A stretch of DNA of 8,046 bases from Desulfobacterales bacterium (GTDB taxonomy: Bacteria > Desulfobacterota > Desulfobacteria > Desulfobacterales > RPRI01), in NCBI GenBank assembly GCA_020052975.1, contig JAGVOC010000063.1, positions 1 to 8,046 of the forward strand, read 5' to 3'. Positions 1-5,514 of the stretch are shown piece by piece. The translations under genes were made by a program, and so were the position numbers. A model generated the notes under the pieces. The model saw nothing but the letters and a program-made list of their open reading frames with translations, did not search any database and was not told the DNA's origin. Positions within the stretch are counted from its first letter, which is position 1, and each line of letters opens with the position of its first letter.

Positions 1-150
1 AACGCTCAGGCAGTGAGTTCGCCGAAAGGAGAGAACCTCGCCGAAAAGATATGACAGATCCAAGGGAGAAGTATGCTCAAATTTTAACGAAGATTAGAAT
101 CTTTTGATATTACAGCCTTAAAAAAATACTTGACATGAGGATTATAGAAT

Positions 151-182
151 GTCCCCATGCATTTGGGCGTCCCCATGCATTT
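151..182. repeat. Tandem 14-bp direct repeat, GTCCCCATGCATTT
   Basis: GTCCCCATGCATTT occurs at 151-164 and again, identically, at 169-182, separated by GGGC. Each copy contains the palindrome ATGCAT. Just to the left, GACAT (132-136) and ATGTC (149-153) form a short inverted pair around an AT-rich core containing ATTATA, so the right arm runs into the first direct-repeat copy. There is a TTGACA at 130-135, but nothing like a -10 box sits 16-18 bp from it, so I do not call a promoter. The layout is compatible with an end of a small mobile or REP-like element; this is inference. Confidence 0.5.
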
Positions 183-190
183 CCCGTTGG

Positions 191-259
191 CTAACCATCC
201 GTCAGTTTTGCGTCGTCAAGGGCACGGTGGCGATGAATCTCTTCCGGAAAATTATAGTT
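191..259 (-). pseudogene. Possible C-terminal fragment of a DEDDh 3'-5' exonuclease
   Basis: A minus-strand frame ending at a TAG (191-193) reads NYNFPEEIHRHRALDDA and then six more residues. HRALDDA (about 209-229) matches the Exo III motif (H-x4-D) of DEDDh exonucleases of the DnaQ/RNase T type, where HRALDDA followed by a helix is common. The frame is open back to a stop near 371, inside the end of the BRO gene, but it has no good start and no visible Exo I (DxE) or Exo II motif. It is also cut off right after the motif. If real, it is a decayed remnant. The match rests on seven residues, so chance is a serious alternative. Confidence 0.22.
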
Positions 260-354
260 TGCCGACACGCGCTTCTCGGATCGTGATATTCCGCCCCAAC
301 TTGATGTTCCAAAATGGAATTTCAAGCTTGAGAATACTTCTGGATAAATTTGTT

Positions 355-1203
355 TTATTCCGTTAAAACCTTTTTAGGTTTTGGCAGTCGCTTTTTTTCT
401 TTTTGCGATAATTTCAAATAGTTTTCATGTGTTACCACTTTCTTCCTTGTTTCTTTTTCAAGCTTTTCACGGGCATCACCGGCAATACGTCCGCCCTTTC
501 GGGCAGTGGTGCGGTTTTCGTCAAACCCCTGAGCGTCTTGAACTCTGGTAATTTCAGTTGTGGCAGCTTCACCCAGCATGGAAAAGATTAATTCGAGGTC
601 AGTCATATGGTCCCGCAGATTTTCACGCTCCAGCCCTTTCAATTCTTTGTATTCAGCCGGAGTCAGCCCGAAAGCAGCCTTGGAGATTTCAGCGGTAAGG
701 ATCGAGTATTCACGTTCCTCCCTAATGTGCCTGTTTCTCCACTCGTCTGTTAATTCGGCGCGGATGGCAATGCCGCGCATGCGCTTCTCAATCCAGTCGT
801 CCGAATAGCCCTTTGCCCGATAAATAGCCTTGGTACGTTTGGTCGCCAGTTCCGGATCTTCAATCTCCTGCACCCGCTCGTAGCCGACTTTCGCGAGCCA
901 CCGCTTGAACGGCTCTGCCTTGGGCGAGGGGATGGATTGGATGATTCTGAAAATACCTTCGGTATTGGCGCAGTCAGTTTTATATTTTTTCCCGTCAGCG
1001 GCTGCCAATTTCAGTCCGTGACAAAATGTCACGACCTCACTTCCTTCTTTTTTGAGTCTTTGTTTCAATTTTCTCCAGTATGCTCCTGGATCAGAACTTC
1101 CAGTCAGTACAGCACATACGTCAACAACGGAAAACCACCATTCATTCATATGAATAGTTTTACGTATTTCCTTTTCCCTGAATACGGCTATATTTGTTTC
1201 CAC
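355..1203 (-). CDS. BRO-N / DinD-like phage antirepressor-family protein
   Basis: This 282-residue protein begins at a GTG (1201-1203) with an ideal AGGAGG five bases upstream. Residues about 5-110 resemble a BRO family N-terminal domain: an FREKEIRKT opening, WWFSVVDVCAVL (22-33), an AYWRKLKQRLKKEG stretch (41-54), then NTEGIFRIIQSIPSPKAEPF (80-99). The middle (110-215) is charged and helical. The tail around 215-262 (TEITRV, GGRIAGDAREKLEKET, then a VVTHEN-like end) resembles the C-terminal part of DNA-damage-inducible protein D and related phage antirepressors. BRO-N domains bind DNA and occur in phages and mobile elements, so the protein probably acts as a DNA-binding regulator; its target is unknown. 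It is soluble, with a very basic last 15 residues. It lies last in a minus-strand train, with a 9-bp repeat array directly between its RBS and the four-helix gene. Its GC content looks higher than that of neighbours, which suggests transfer. Confidence 0.85.
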   Translation of the reverse strand: METNIAVFREKEIRKTIHMNEWWFSVVDVCAVLTGSSDPGAYWRKLKQRLKKEGSEVVTFCHGLKLAAADGKKYKTDCANTEGIFRIIQSIPSPKAEPFKRWLAKVGYERVQEIEDPELATKRTKAIYRAKGYSDDWIEKRMRGIAIRAELTDEWRNRHIREEREYSILTAEISKAAFGLTPAEYKELKGLERENLRDHMTDLELIFSMLGEAATTEITRVQDAQGFDENRTTARKGGRIAGDAREKLEKETRKKVVTHENYLKLSQKEKKRLPKPKKVLTE

Positions 1204-1217
1204 CTTACCCTCCTTTT

Positions 1218-1316
1218 GAACTGCTTAAACCGCTTGAACAGCTTGAGCTGCTGGAACGGCTTGAACCGCTTGAACAGCTTAAACAGCTTAAACCGCTTGA
1301 ACTGCTTGAACTATTC
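1218..1316. repeat. 9-bp tandem array 1, unit GAACNGCTT (about 11 units)
   Basis: Read on the plus strand there are ten consecutive 9-mers of the form (G/A)AACNGCTT (1218-1307) and a divergent terminal unit GAACTATTC (1308-1316). All four bases occur at the central N, while AAC and GCT are nearly constant; one unit is GAGCTGCTG. On the minus strand, the direction of the flanking genes, the array starts with ATGAATAGTTCAAGC, whose TGA is the stop codon of the four-helix gene. It ends directly against the AAGGAGG RBS of the BRO gene. The units are direct, not palindromic, and I see no stable hairpin. The plus strand reads in one frame as a leucine-rich LEQLERLE-type peptide, which I take as incidental. 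Confidence 0.95.
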
Positions 1317-1776
1317 ATGTCTTGCTCTTTTTTATATTCAAATCCTTCATTATCTGTTCCACTTCTTCCTTCATGCTTTTTCGCGGAGGTTGTTTATACT
1401 TCGGACCCTTGTATGGACTGCATTTGAGGTATTCCATAAAGTTGTTAATCATGATGGAAATCTTTTTGCAGGAGTCTATCAACTGATCACCTTCCTTTTT
1501 ATCCACATAATTTTGATCTATAGCAATGTACAACTGACACCGCACCTCACCGCATGATCCTTTCGCTATGGATAAGAACTGCATGAGTTCCTGATTGCCG
1601 CTTCGTTCGTAACCTTCGGCGATGTTGCTCATGATTGAAACCGAAGCTCTTCGGATTTGATCGCGAAGGCCGAAATCTTTGGAGAAGGCGCTGCTGCCGG
1701 TTATGGAGTAGATTTTATTGGTCAATTCACGGGCGGATTTCCAGATTTCCAAGTCTTCGAAATAGGGGATGGCCAC
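1315..1776 (-). CDS. Four-helix-bundle protein, 23S rRNA IVP/S23 family
   Basis: The 153-residue product begins at GTG (1774-1776), with AGGAG eight bases upstream. Recognisable family features are the opening FEDLEIWKSARELTNKIY, LRDQIRRASVSIMSNIAEGYER (about 37-58), NQELMQFLSIAKGSCGEVRCQL (61-82), and a last long helix after the IDQNYVD turn. These give four amphipathic helices, as in the proteins encoded by intervening sequences of 23S rRNA genes and in Avd, the accessory protein of diversity-generating retroelements. The last 35 residues are an additional lysine-rich tail; the family is usually about 120 residues. Here it is neither inside an rRNA gene nor beside a visible reverse transcriptase. 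Nucleic-acid or RNA-protein binding is plausible from charge and family, but its role is unknown. 9-bp repeat arrays flank it on both sides, and its TGA lies inside the boundary sequence of array 1. Confidence 0.92.
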   Translation of the reverse strand: MAIPYFEDLEIWKSARELTNKIYSITGSSAFSKDFGLRDQIRRASVSIMSNIAEGYERSGNQELMQFLSIAKGSCGEVRCQLYIAIDQNYVDKKEGDQLIDSCKKISIMINNFMEYLKCSPYKGPKYKQPPRKSMKEEVEQIMKDLNIKKSKT

Positions 1777-1806
1777 GGTTGTTTCTCCTTTTATATAAAA
1801 AAGTTT

Positions 1807-1887
1807 GAAACGCTGGAACGGCTTGAACAGCTTGACCGGCTGGAACAGCTTAAACCGCTGGAACGGCTTGAACAGCTTGAACTATTC
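1807..1887. repeat. 9-bp tandem array 2, unit GAACNGCTT (9 units)
   Basis: Eight 9-mers of the same unit as array 1 run from 1807 to 1878, followed by the same terminal unit GAACTATTC (1879-1887). Variants include GAAACGCTG and GACCGGCTG. On the minus strand the array opens with ATGAATAGTTCAAGC, identical over 15 bp to the opening of array 1, and its TAG is the stop codon of the acyl-CoA dehydrogenase. It ends about 30 bp before the GTG start of the four-helix gene, with an AT-rich spacer and a ribosome-binding site between. The two arrays share unit, orientation and boundary but differ in unit number and order, so they are related modules rather than a recent duplication. Confidence 0.95.
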
Positions 1888-3579
1888 ATTCATCTGGTAA
1901 GTACCGTTTAACGAGTAGACATATTTGTCCCAGACCTTTTTAAACCGCTCTTCGTCTACCACAGGCTTTTCTATCATTTTCATACAAAGCTCCATCTGTG
2001 CATCCGAACTGCTTTGTTTTGAATGAAGCTGGAGGGCAAATTTAGAGAAGTCTCTCACCATAAAGTCAAATATCTGGTCAACAATATCATTATCAATCTT
2101 ATTAATAAGTGAGTTTTCAATAATAAGCTGGCCATAAGCAACAAGGGTGAATAATTCACCGAGTGTCAGGAGAAAGTCGATATCCTTGCTCTGAACTTCA
2201 CTTGGAGTGGCTTTAACCAGAAACTCCTTTAAAGTTTCGATCTGGGTCTTGAAAATTCTTATATTGGGAAGATCGAGGCTGTTATAGGCAATATTGAAAT
2301 CATGGAAACGGATTTTCCCCAGCCCTCTTGTCGCCCCCTGGTTAAAGAGAAAATCATCATTTACCGGGTCATTTCTTTTCGGTATTTCCGGAAACTGGCC
2401 GGGATTAAAGAAGTAGTTGGCCATAAATTTAATTATCAGAGCCATGTTAACATGGACGGTTCCTTCCAGTTTCGGGAGGGCCCGGATATCCCTTGCCGCC
2501 ATTTCAAAATACATATCCCTCTCAAAACCTTTTGCGGCAATAACATCCCATAGAAGGTTTATGACTTCCTCGCCCTGGGTCGTCACTTTCATCTTCACCA
2601 TGGGATTATACAAAAGATAGCGCCTGTCTTCGGGTGAGGCTGATCTCATATAATCTGATGCTCTGTTCGCAAAAAGCTTCATCGCAACAAGACGGGTGTA
2701 GGCATCTGTAAAAAGCATTTTTATATGAGGAAAGTCGGTAACATACTTGTTATAAAGATTCCGGTTTGAAGCATGATTTATGGCCTCATAGAATGCATGG
2801 GTACAGATACCTATGGATGCCCACCCAAGGTTAAATTTGCCCACATTAATCGTGTTCAGCGCAGAATCCCATGCCTCCTGTCCCTTTGTAAGAATATCTG
2901 ACTCTGTAACAGGATATGAATGAAGCGCATATTCTGCAACATATGACTGACTGTTTACGACATTTTTAATGCATTCAAAATTCTTGTGCTGAGAATCAAC
3001 CGCAAAAAACACGTATTCGCCGGTATCAGAATCTTTCCCGAAAGTTGAGACAAGAGCCGCCTTGTTGGCATTTCCTATGTAATATTTCCCTCCGTCGGCT
3101 CTGTACGTACCGTCAGGCATTTGAGTGAGCATCATTTCGCTGGAGTATAAATCTGCACCATGAGCTTTTTCCGAAAGGCCGAAAGCAAATATCCCGCCGT
3201 CTTTCAAAAGCTGCGCGGTTTTCTTTTTTACATCTTCATTTTTCCCCATCCATATTGGACCAAGCCCGAGTATCGAAACCTGCCAAGTGTACCAGTAATG
3301 GAGGCCATAAAAACCCAGAATTTCATTAAAGTCGCATATTCTGGAAGTATCCCACCGGCACTCTTTATCACCATATGCCGATGGAGTAAGGAGCGTTAAA
3401 AATATTTTTTCATTCTTTATAAAATCTAGAAAATCGTCATACCAGACCCTGTTTCGGTCATCTTCTTTAAGCTTCACTTTCCCTTTATTTTCAAAAAAAC
3501 CGATTGTTTTTAACATTATTTTTCTTGAATTTTCATCAAGATGATCGAACGTGCTCTTCTTTGGATTAAGTAAAATCAT
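1882..3579 (-). CDS. Acyl-CoA dehydrogenase family flavoprotein
   Basis: This 565-residue protein is predicted to carry out FAD-dependent alpha,beta-dehydrogenation of an acyl-CoA thioester and pass electrons to electron-transfer flavoprotein; the substrate cannot be read from sequence. ATG (3577-3579) follows AAGGAG by nine bases. The N-terminal helical domain holds residues about 1-125. The FAFGLSEKAHGAD segment (131-143) is the flavin/substrate loop that in classical members reads LTEPxAGSD. A beta-domain follows to about 245. The C-terminal helical domain contains KVTTQGEEVINLLWDVIAAKGF (331-352) and KLEGTVHVNMALI (370-382). Glu372 in LEGT matches the position of the catalytic base of medium-chain acyl-CoA dehydrogenase. 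About 180 further residues follow, so it is longer than the usual 380-400 and closer to large, very-long-chain-type or acyl-CoA-oxidase-like forms. No ETF or CoA-ligase gene is adjacent. Its TAG coincides with the start of repeat array 2. Confidence 0.9.
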   Translation of the reverse strand: MILLNPKKSTFDHLDENSRKIMLKTIGFFENKGKVKLKEDDRNRVWYDDFLDFIKNEKIFLTLLTPSAYGDKECRWDTSRICDFNEILGFYGLHYWYTWQVSILGLGPIWMGKNEDVKKKTAQLLKDGGIFAFGLSEKAHGADLYSSEMMLTQMPDGTYRADGGKYYIGNANKAALVSTFGKDSDTGEYVFFAVDSQHKNFECIKNVVNSQSYVAEYALHSYPVTESDILTKGQEAWDSALNTINVGKFNLGWASIGICTHAFYEAINHASNRNLYNKYVTDFPHIKMLFTDAYTRLVAMKLFANRASDYMRSASPEDRRYLLYNPMVKMKVTTQGEEVINLLWDVIAAKGFERDMYFEMAARDIRALPKLEGTVHVNMALIIKFMANYFFNPGQFPEIPKRNDPVNDDFLFNQGATRGLGKIRFHDFNIAYNSLDLPNIRIFKTQIETLKEFLVKATPSEVQSKDIDFLLTLGELFTLVAYGQLIIENSLINKIDNDIVDQIFDFMVRDFSKFALQLHSKQSSSDAQMELCMKMIEKPVVDEERFKKVWDKYVYSLNGTYQMNE

Positions 3580-3606
3580 GATAAAACACTCCTTACAGAT
3601 TAAATA

Positions 3607-3795
3607 TTATTTAGGGATGACAACGTAAATATCATAGTTAGTTTCCATCCGGAAATGGCCCTTTAGTGCGATCTCGGTGTCAATCTGCGGGATTTTTTGT
3701 GCGGCGTACATTGCGTATGCCTCCGCGCAATCCCTTAATTTCCTTGAGCTTGCCCAAAATTGTCTATTTCCGAATTGAAACGCACTAGTGTCCAT
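3607..3795 (-). CDS. Small ORF of unknown function inside a TIR element
   Basis: A 62-codon frame from ATG (3793-3795) to TAA (3607-3609) encodes a soluble peptide containing QFGNRQFWASSRKLRDCAEA and ending DIYVVIPK. An upstream in-frame GTG at 3814-3816 would add seven residues, but no good ribosome-binding site precedes either start. I do not recognise the family. The frame crosses almost all of a 188-bp inverted-repeat element and ends 28 bases outside its left inverted repeat. Only 27 bp separate its stop from the acyl-CoA dehydrogenase start, on the same strand, so it could be co-transcribed with that gene. The composition looks protein-like (mixed charged, aromatic and small residues). 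It may be a truncated remnant of a longer element-encoded protein. Confidence 0.35.
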   Translation of the reverse strand: MDTSAFQFGNRQFWASSRKLRDCAEAYAMYAAQKIPQIDTEIALKGHFRMETNYDIYVVIPK

Positions 3796-3822
3796 AATTT
3801 GTTTCCGGATGGACACTAGTTA
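3635..3822. mobile_element. 188-bp MITE-like element with 21-bp terminal inverted repeats
   Basis: TAGTTAGTTTCCATCCGGAAA at 3635-3655 is matched at 18 of 21 positions by the reverse complement of 3802-3822. The inner 12 bases (TCCATCCGGAAA) are identical. The right end also holds a perfect 12-bp hairpin arm pair (3784-3795 and 3809-3820), so it can fold in two alternative ways. No target-site duplication is visible at the outer edges. No transposase is present, apart from the 62-codon ORF of unknown function. A non-autonomous insertion or a decayed insertion sequence is the simplest reading; a regulatory inverted repeat shared by a small operon is the alternative. Confidence 0.5.
3784..3820. 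repeat. Perfect 12-bp inverted repeat with 13-bp loop
   Basis: ACTAGTGTCCAT (3784-3795) is exactly repeated in reverse complement as ATGGACACTAGT (3809-3820) around a 13-bp loop containing TCCGGA. There is no T-run after it on either strand, so it is not a standard intrinsic terminator. It coincides with the right terminal inverted repeat of the 188-bp element and, on the minus strand, with the start region of the 62-codon ORF. There it could sequester that ORF's initiation codon or act as an operator or a transposon-end hairpin. Confidence 0.8.
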
Positions 3823-3949
3823 GAGTAGTTGATTAAAAATATCAAGCATGTATCTGCTTATTTGTGATCTTGCAAAACAGATTCTTTTTTCGGAGTCGGG
3901 AACAAGCTTTTCAGGAGAAACGGGATTGCTTTTTCTTTATTAAAGATTG

Positions 3950-3978
3950 TTGAAAAATTTCGTAAAGACTAATAATAT
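3950..3978 (+). promoter_or_regulatory. Sigma70-type promoter for the universal stress gene
   Basis: TTGAAA (3950-3955) and TAATAT (3973-3978) are separated by exactly 17 bp and lie on the correct strand about 40 bp before the universal stress protein start. The predicted transcript would start near 3985 and reach a strong GAGGAGG ribosome-binding site at about 4006-4012. The rest of the 3823-4019 interval is AT-rich and shows no gene or clear operator. Confidence 0.6.
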
Positions 3979-4019
3979 ACAGCTACAACATTTCATCTTA
4001 TAACAGAGGAGGAATAAAT

Positions 4020-4490
4020 ATGGGACTCAATATACTGGTTGCATTCGACGATTCAGACAATGCTATGAGAGCCGTGGAATTTGTTGCTAAATCCTTTACT
4101 CTCGACAGCAGGATCACTCTATTAAACATTCTCCAGGATAGTATAGCTCTTTGCGACATGAACAGCCCTGAATTAACCCCATACTTTCTGACCCAGCAGA
4201 GCGCTTTTTGCGCACTTGAGGGGAAAAAGAGAGAGATAGTAAACGAGGCCATGGAAAAAGCCAAAGGCACGCTTGTTCGCAGTGGTTTCCTGGAAAAAAA
4301 TATGTCTTTGAAGATAGAAAAAAAGAAAAGCGGCATAGCAAGGGATATCATTAATGAAGCTCACTCCGGCTACGATCTCATTGTGATAGGAAGGAGAGGG
4401 CTGTCCGGGATAATGGAATTTATACTCGGGAGTGTTTCGCAAAAAGTCTTACAGTATGCAAAGGATACTTCGGTAATGGTTGTTAATTAA
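4020..4490 (+). CDS. Universal stress protein, UspA family, ATP-binding type
   Basis: A 156-residue cytoplasmic protein of one Usp domain, the usual family length. The ATG follows GAGGAGG by seven bases. The first strand and loop (ILVAFDDSDNAMRAVEF, residues 5-21) carry the acidic residues that in ATP-binding members sit near the adenine. The C-terminal part, from about residue 118, reads YDLIVIGRRGLSGIMEFILGS and carries the G-x2-G-x9-G-S signature (G124, G127, G137, S138) of nucleotide-binding universal stress proteins. Such proteins usually dimerise and modulate survival under starvation or oxidative or respiratory stress; the exact role here is unknown. An insertion around residues 42-70, with Cys45 and Cys64, lengthens the central loop. 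It is transcribed alone from a clear promoter. Its 3' end overlaps the convergent HD-domain gene by 8 bp, with no terminator between. Confidence 0.93.
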   Translation: MGLNILVAFDDSDNAMRAVEFVAKSFTLDSRITLLNILQDSIALCDMNSPELTPYFLTQQSAFCALEGKKREIVNEAMEKAKGTLVRSGFLEKNMSLKIEKKKSGIARDIINEAHSGYDLIVIGRRGLSGIMEFILGSVSQKVLQYAKDTSVMVVN

Positions 4491-5379
4491 AAACAGCTTT
4501 TGTTCGTCTAAATGCCTTGTTATAATCAATCTCGGATCTTTTAATGAATTTTTTCAGATGTTTCATGTTCCGTATTATAGTCTCTTCATATAAATTTTCC
4601 GAAATATCATAGCGGGCTTTAAAATGTGCAGGAAAAAACCTTGTTACATTGCCGAACTCCTTTGCCAGCCTGATTTTTATTGTATGATAAAAATCTACTG
4701 TTTTCATGATAAGATCCAATTCGTTTTTATAAATCCTTATATTCGCCTCTCTGAATTCATGAAAAAGAAAAGGCAGTTTTTCAAGATAAGTTCTGTCTGA
4801 CATCTGGCCGACAAGGTCGGCTGTTCCAACCATTTTTCCAAGTAACTCGGCCTCGCGTGTTGGAAACTTTATCTCATCTATTTTTGTATACAAGCCGGTG
4901 CAAAGAAGCAGGGCAGAGCACATTTTAAATTGCTCTTTGGAAAAACCATTTTTTGCATAATATTTTTTCATAAACTTTATGCTTCGATCAACATGCACTT
5001 TTGTATATTTTGCGCCTGTGCCGGATAAGTCATCCTCTGTTTGAATATATCCGACATCATGCATAAGTGTTGTAATCAGGGCAAGGATTGCATTTTCTCC
5101 GCTGATTTTCTCTTTTTCCAAAATTGCACCATGGATAAGCCGTGCCATTACAAGGAATGCGTCTGAAGTATGCCGAAGATCATGATATTTAGTGTTACAG
5201 TGGCGGTATCCAGGGTATTTGCCATGAAAAAGATCTGCCACATCCCTGAATACCCGGTTTAAAGGCTCTAAGCTGATATTTGGATATGCCATGCAAACAA
5301 TTGCTTTTACCTCATCAAATACACAATGAGGATCATACATGTTTACAAGTTTTGATAATTGAATTTTATCTTTACTCAT
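4483..5379 (-). CDS. HD-domain metal-dependent phosphohydrolase (phosphodiesterase-like)
   Basis: Using the ATG at 5377-5379 the product has 298 residues. The metal-binding pattern is visible: YHDLRH (H66 and H70), then MHDVGY with the HD dyad (H107, D108), and GTADLVGQMSDR with D188. The YHDLRHTSD segment resembles the YHNxxHAxDV signature of class I cyclic-nucleotide phosphodiesterases. Phosphodiester or nucleotide hydrolysis is therefore likely, but the substrate is unknown and no sensor or output domain is attached. No signal peptide or membrane segment is seen. The start is uncertain. The frame extends upstream to a TTG at 5485-5487, and another TTG at residue 14 of that longer frame lies six bases after GGGGAG, a better ribosome-binding site than the GGGTGG before the chosen ATG. 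Its last 8 bp overlap the convergent stress gene. It is divergent from the Cys-rich/GDPD unit. Confidence 0.85.
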   Translation of the reverse strand: MSKDKIQLSKLVNMYDPHCVFDEVKAIVCMAYPNISLEPLNRVFRDVADLFHGKYPGYRHCNTKYHDLRHTSDAFLVMARLIHGAILEKEKISGENAILALITTLMHDVGYIQTEDDLSGTGAKYTKVHVDRSIKFMKKYYAKNGFSKEQFKMCSALLLCTGLYTKIDEIKFPTREAELLGKMVGTADLVGQMSDRTYLEKLPFLFHEFREANIRIYKNELDLIMKTVDFYHTIKIRLAKEFGNVTRFFPAHFKARYDISENLYEETIIRNMKHLKKFIKRSEIDYNKAFRRTKAVFN

Positions 5380-5495
5380 AACCACCCGGATGGTAAATTG
5401 ATTCCGATAAGTCAATCTGAACAGAGACCAGGGAGACAATAATTTCAACTTTTTCTCCCCAATAGCAAAAATGATATTAACCGTCAAGTTAATGA

Positions 5496-5506
5496 TATAA
5501 TATAAT
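5496..5506 (+). promoter_or_regulatory. Overlapping TATAAT -10 boxes, possible leaderless start
   Basis: Two perfect TATAAT hexamers overlap at 5496-5501 and 5501-5506, only 9-14 bp before the ATG of the Cys-rich gene. A start 6-8 bp downstream would give a transcript with almost no leader, consistent with the absence of any Shine-Dalgarno sequence there. No good -35 box is found at the right spacing, so the call is tentative. A TTGACG on the opposite strand (5482-5487) could belong to the divergent HD gene. Confidence 0.35.
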
Positions 5507-5514
5507 CAACATAT

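Larger units (their letters stand above)
1..354. other. Gene-poor left edge, no intact gene
   Basis: No convincing complete gene lies here. Plus-strand frame 1 is open from the window edge to a TGA at 52-54 and could be the last 17 codons of a gene entering from the left, but it is too short to judge. A small palindrome (AAGATT AG AATCTT, about 91-104) is too tight to be a good terminator. The stretch also contains a 14-bp direct repeat (151-182), an inverted pair GACAT/ATGTC (132-136 and 149-153), and a minus-strand frame resembling the end of an exonuclease domain (191-259). It reads like the scar tissue of past insertions next to the BRO gene. Confidence 0.5.

Noticed and set aside
91..104. 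Intrinsic terminator at AAGATTAGAATCTT
   Set aside because: AT-only 6-bp arms with a 2-base loop and no following T-run.
130..158. Sigma70 promoter at TTGACA
   Set aside because: A perfect -35 hexamer, but the bases 17 bp downstream are CCCCAT; the TATAGA lies only 7 bp away. No gene follows on that strand.
1218..1887. CRISPR array
   Set aside because: The units are 9 bp in uninterrupted tandem with no spacers, and no cas gene is present.
1218..1887. Diversity-generating retroelement template/variable repeat
   Set aside because: There is an Avd-like protein, but no reverse transcriptase, no long template/variable repeat pair and no adenine-specific substitution.
1200..1900. Integron gene cassettes with attC sites
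   Set aside because: The linkers are direct 9-bp repeats, without the inverted core sites of attC, and no integrase is in the window.
937..1911. Plus-strand open frames of 206, 77 and 84 codons with LNRLNSL/LEQLERLE-type repeats
   Set aside because: They are read through the 9-bp arrays, whose unit is a multiple of three and so stays open. They overlap well-supported minus-strand genes and have no good RBS or family similarity.
3834..3949. Minus-strand promoter for the small ORF and dehydrogenase (TTGATA or TTGCAA candidates)
   Set aside because: Pairs with 17-bp spacers exist, but the -10 sequences (TAACTA, TACATG) match consensus too poorly.
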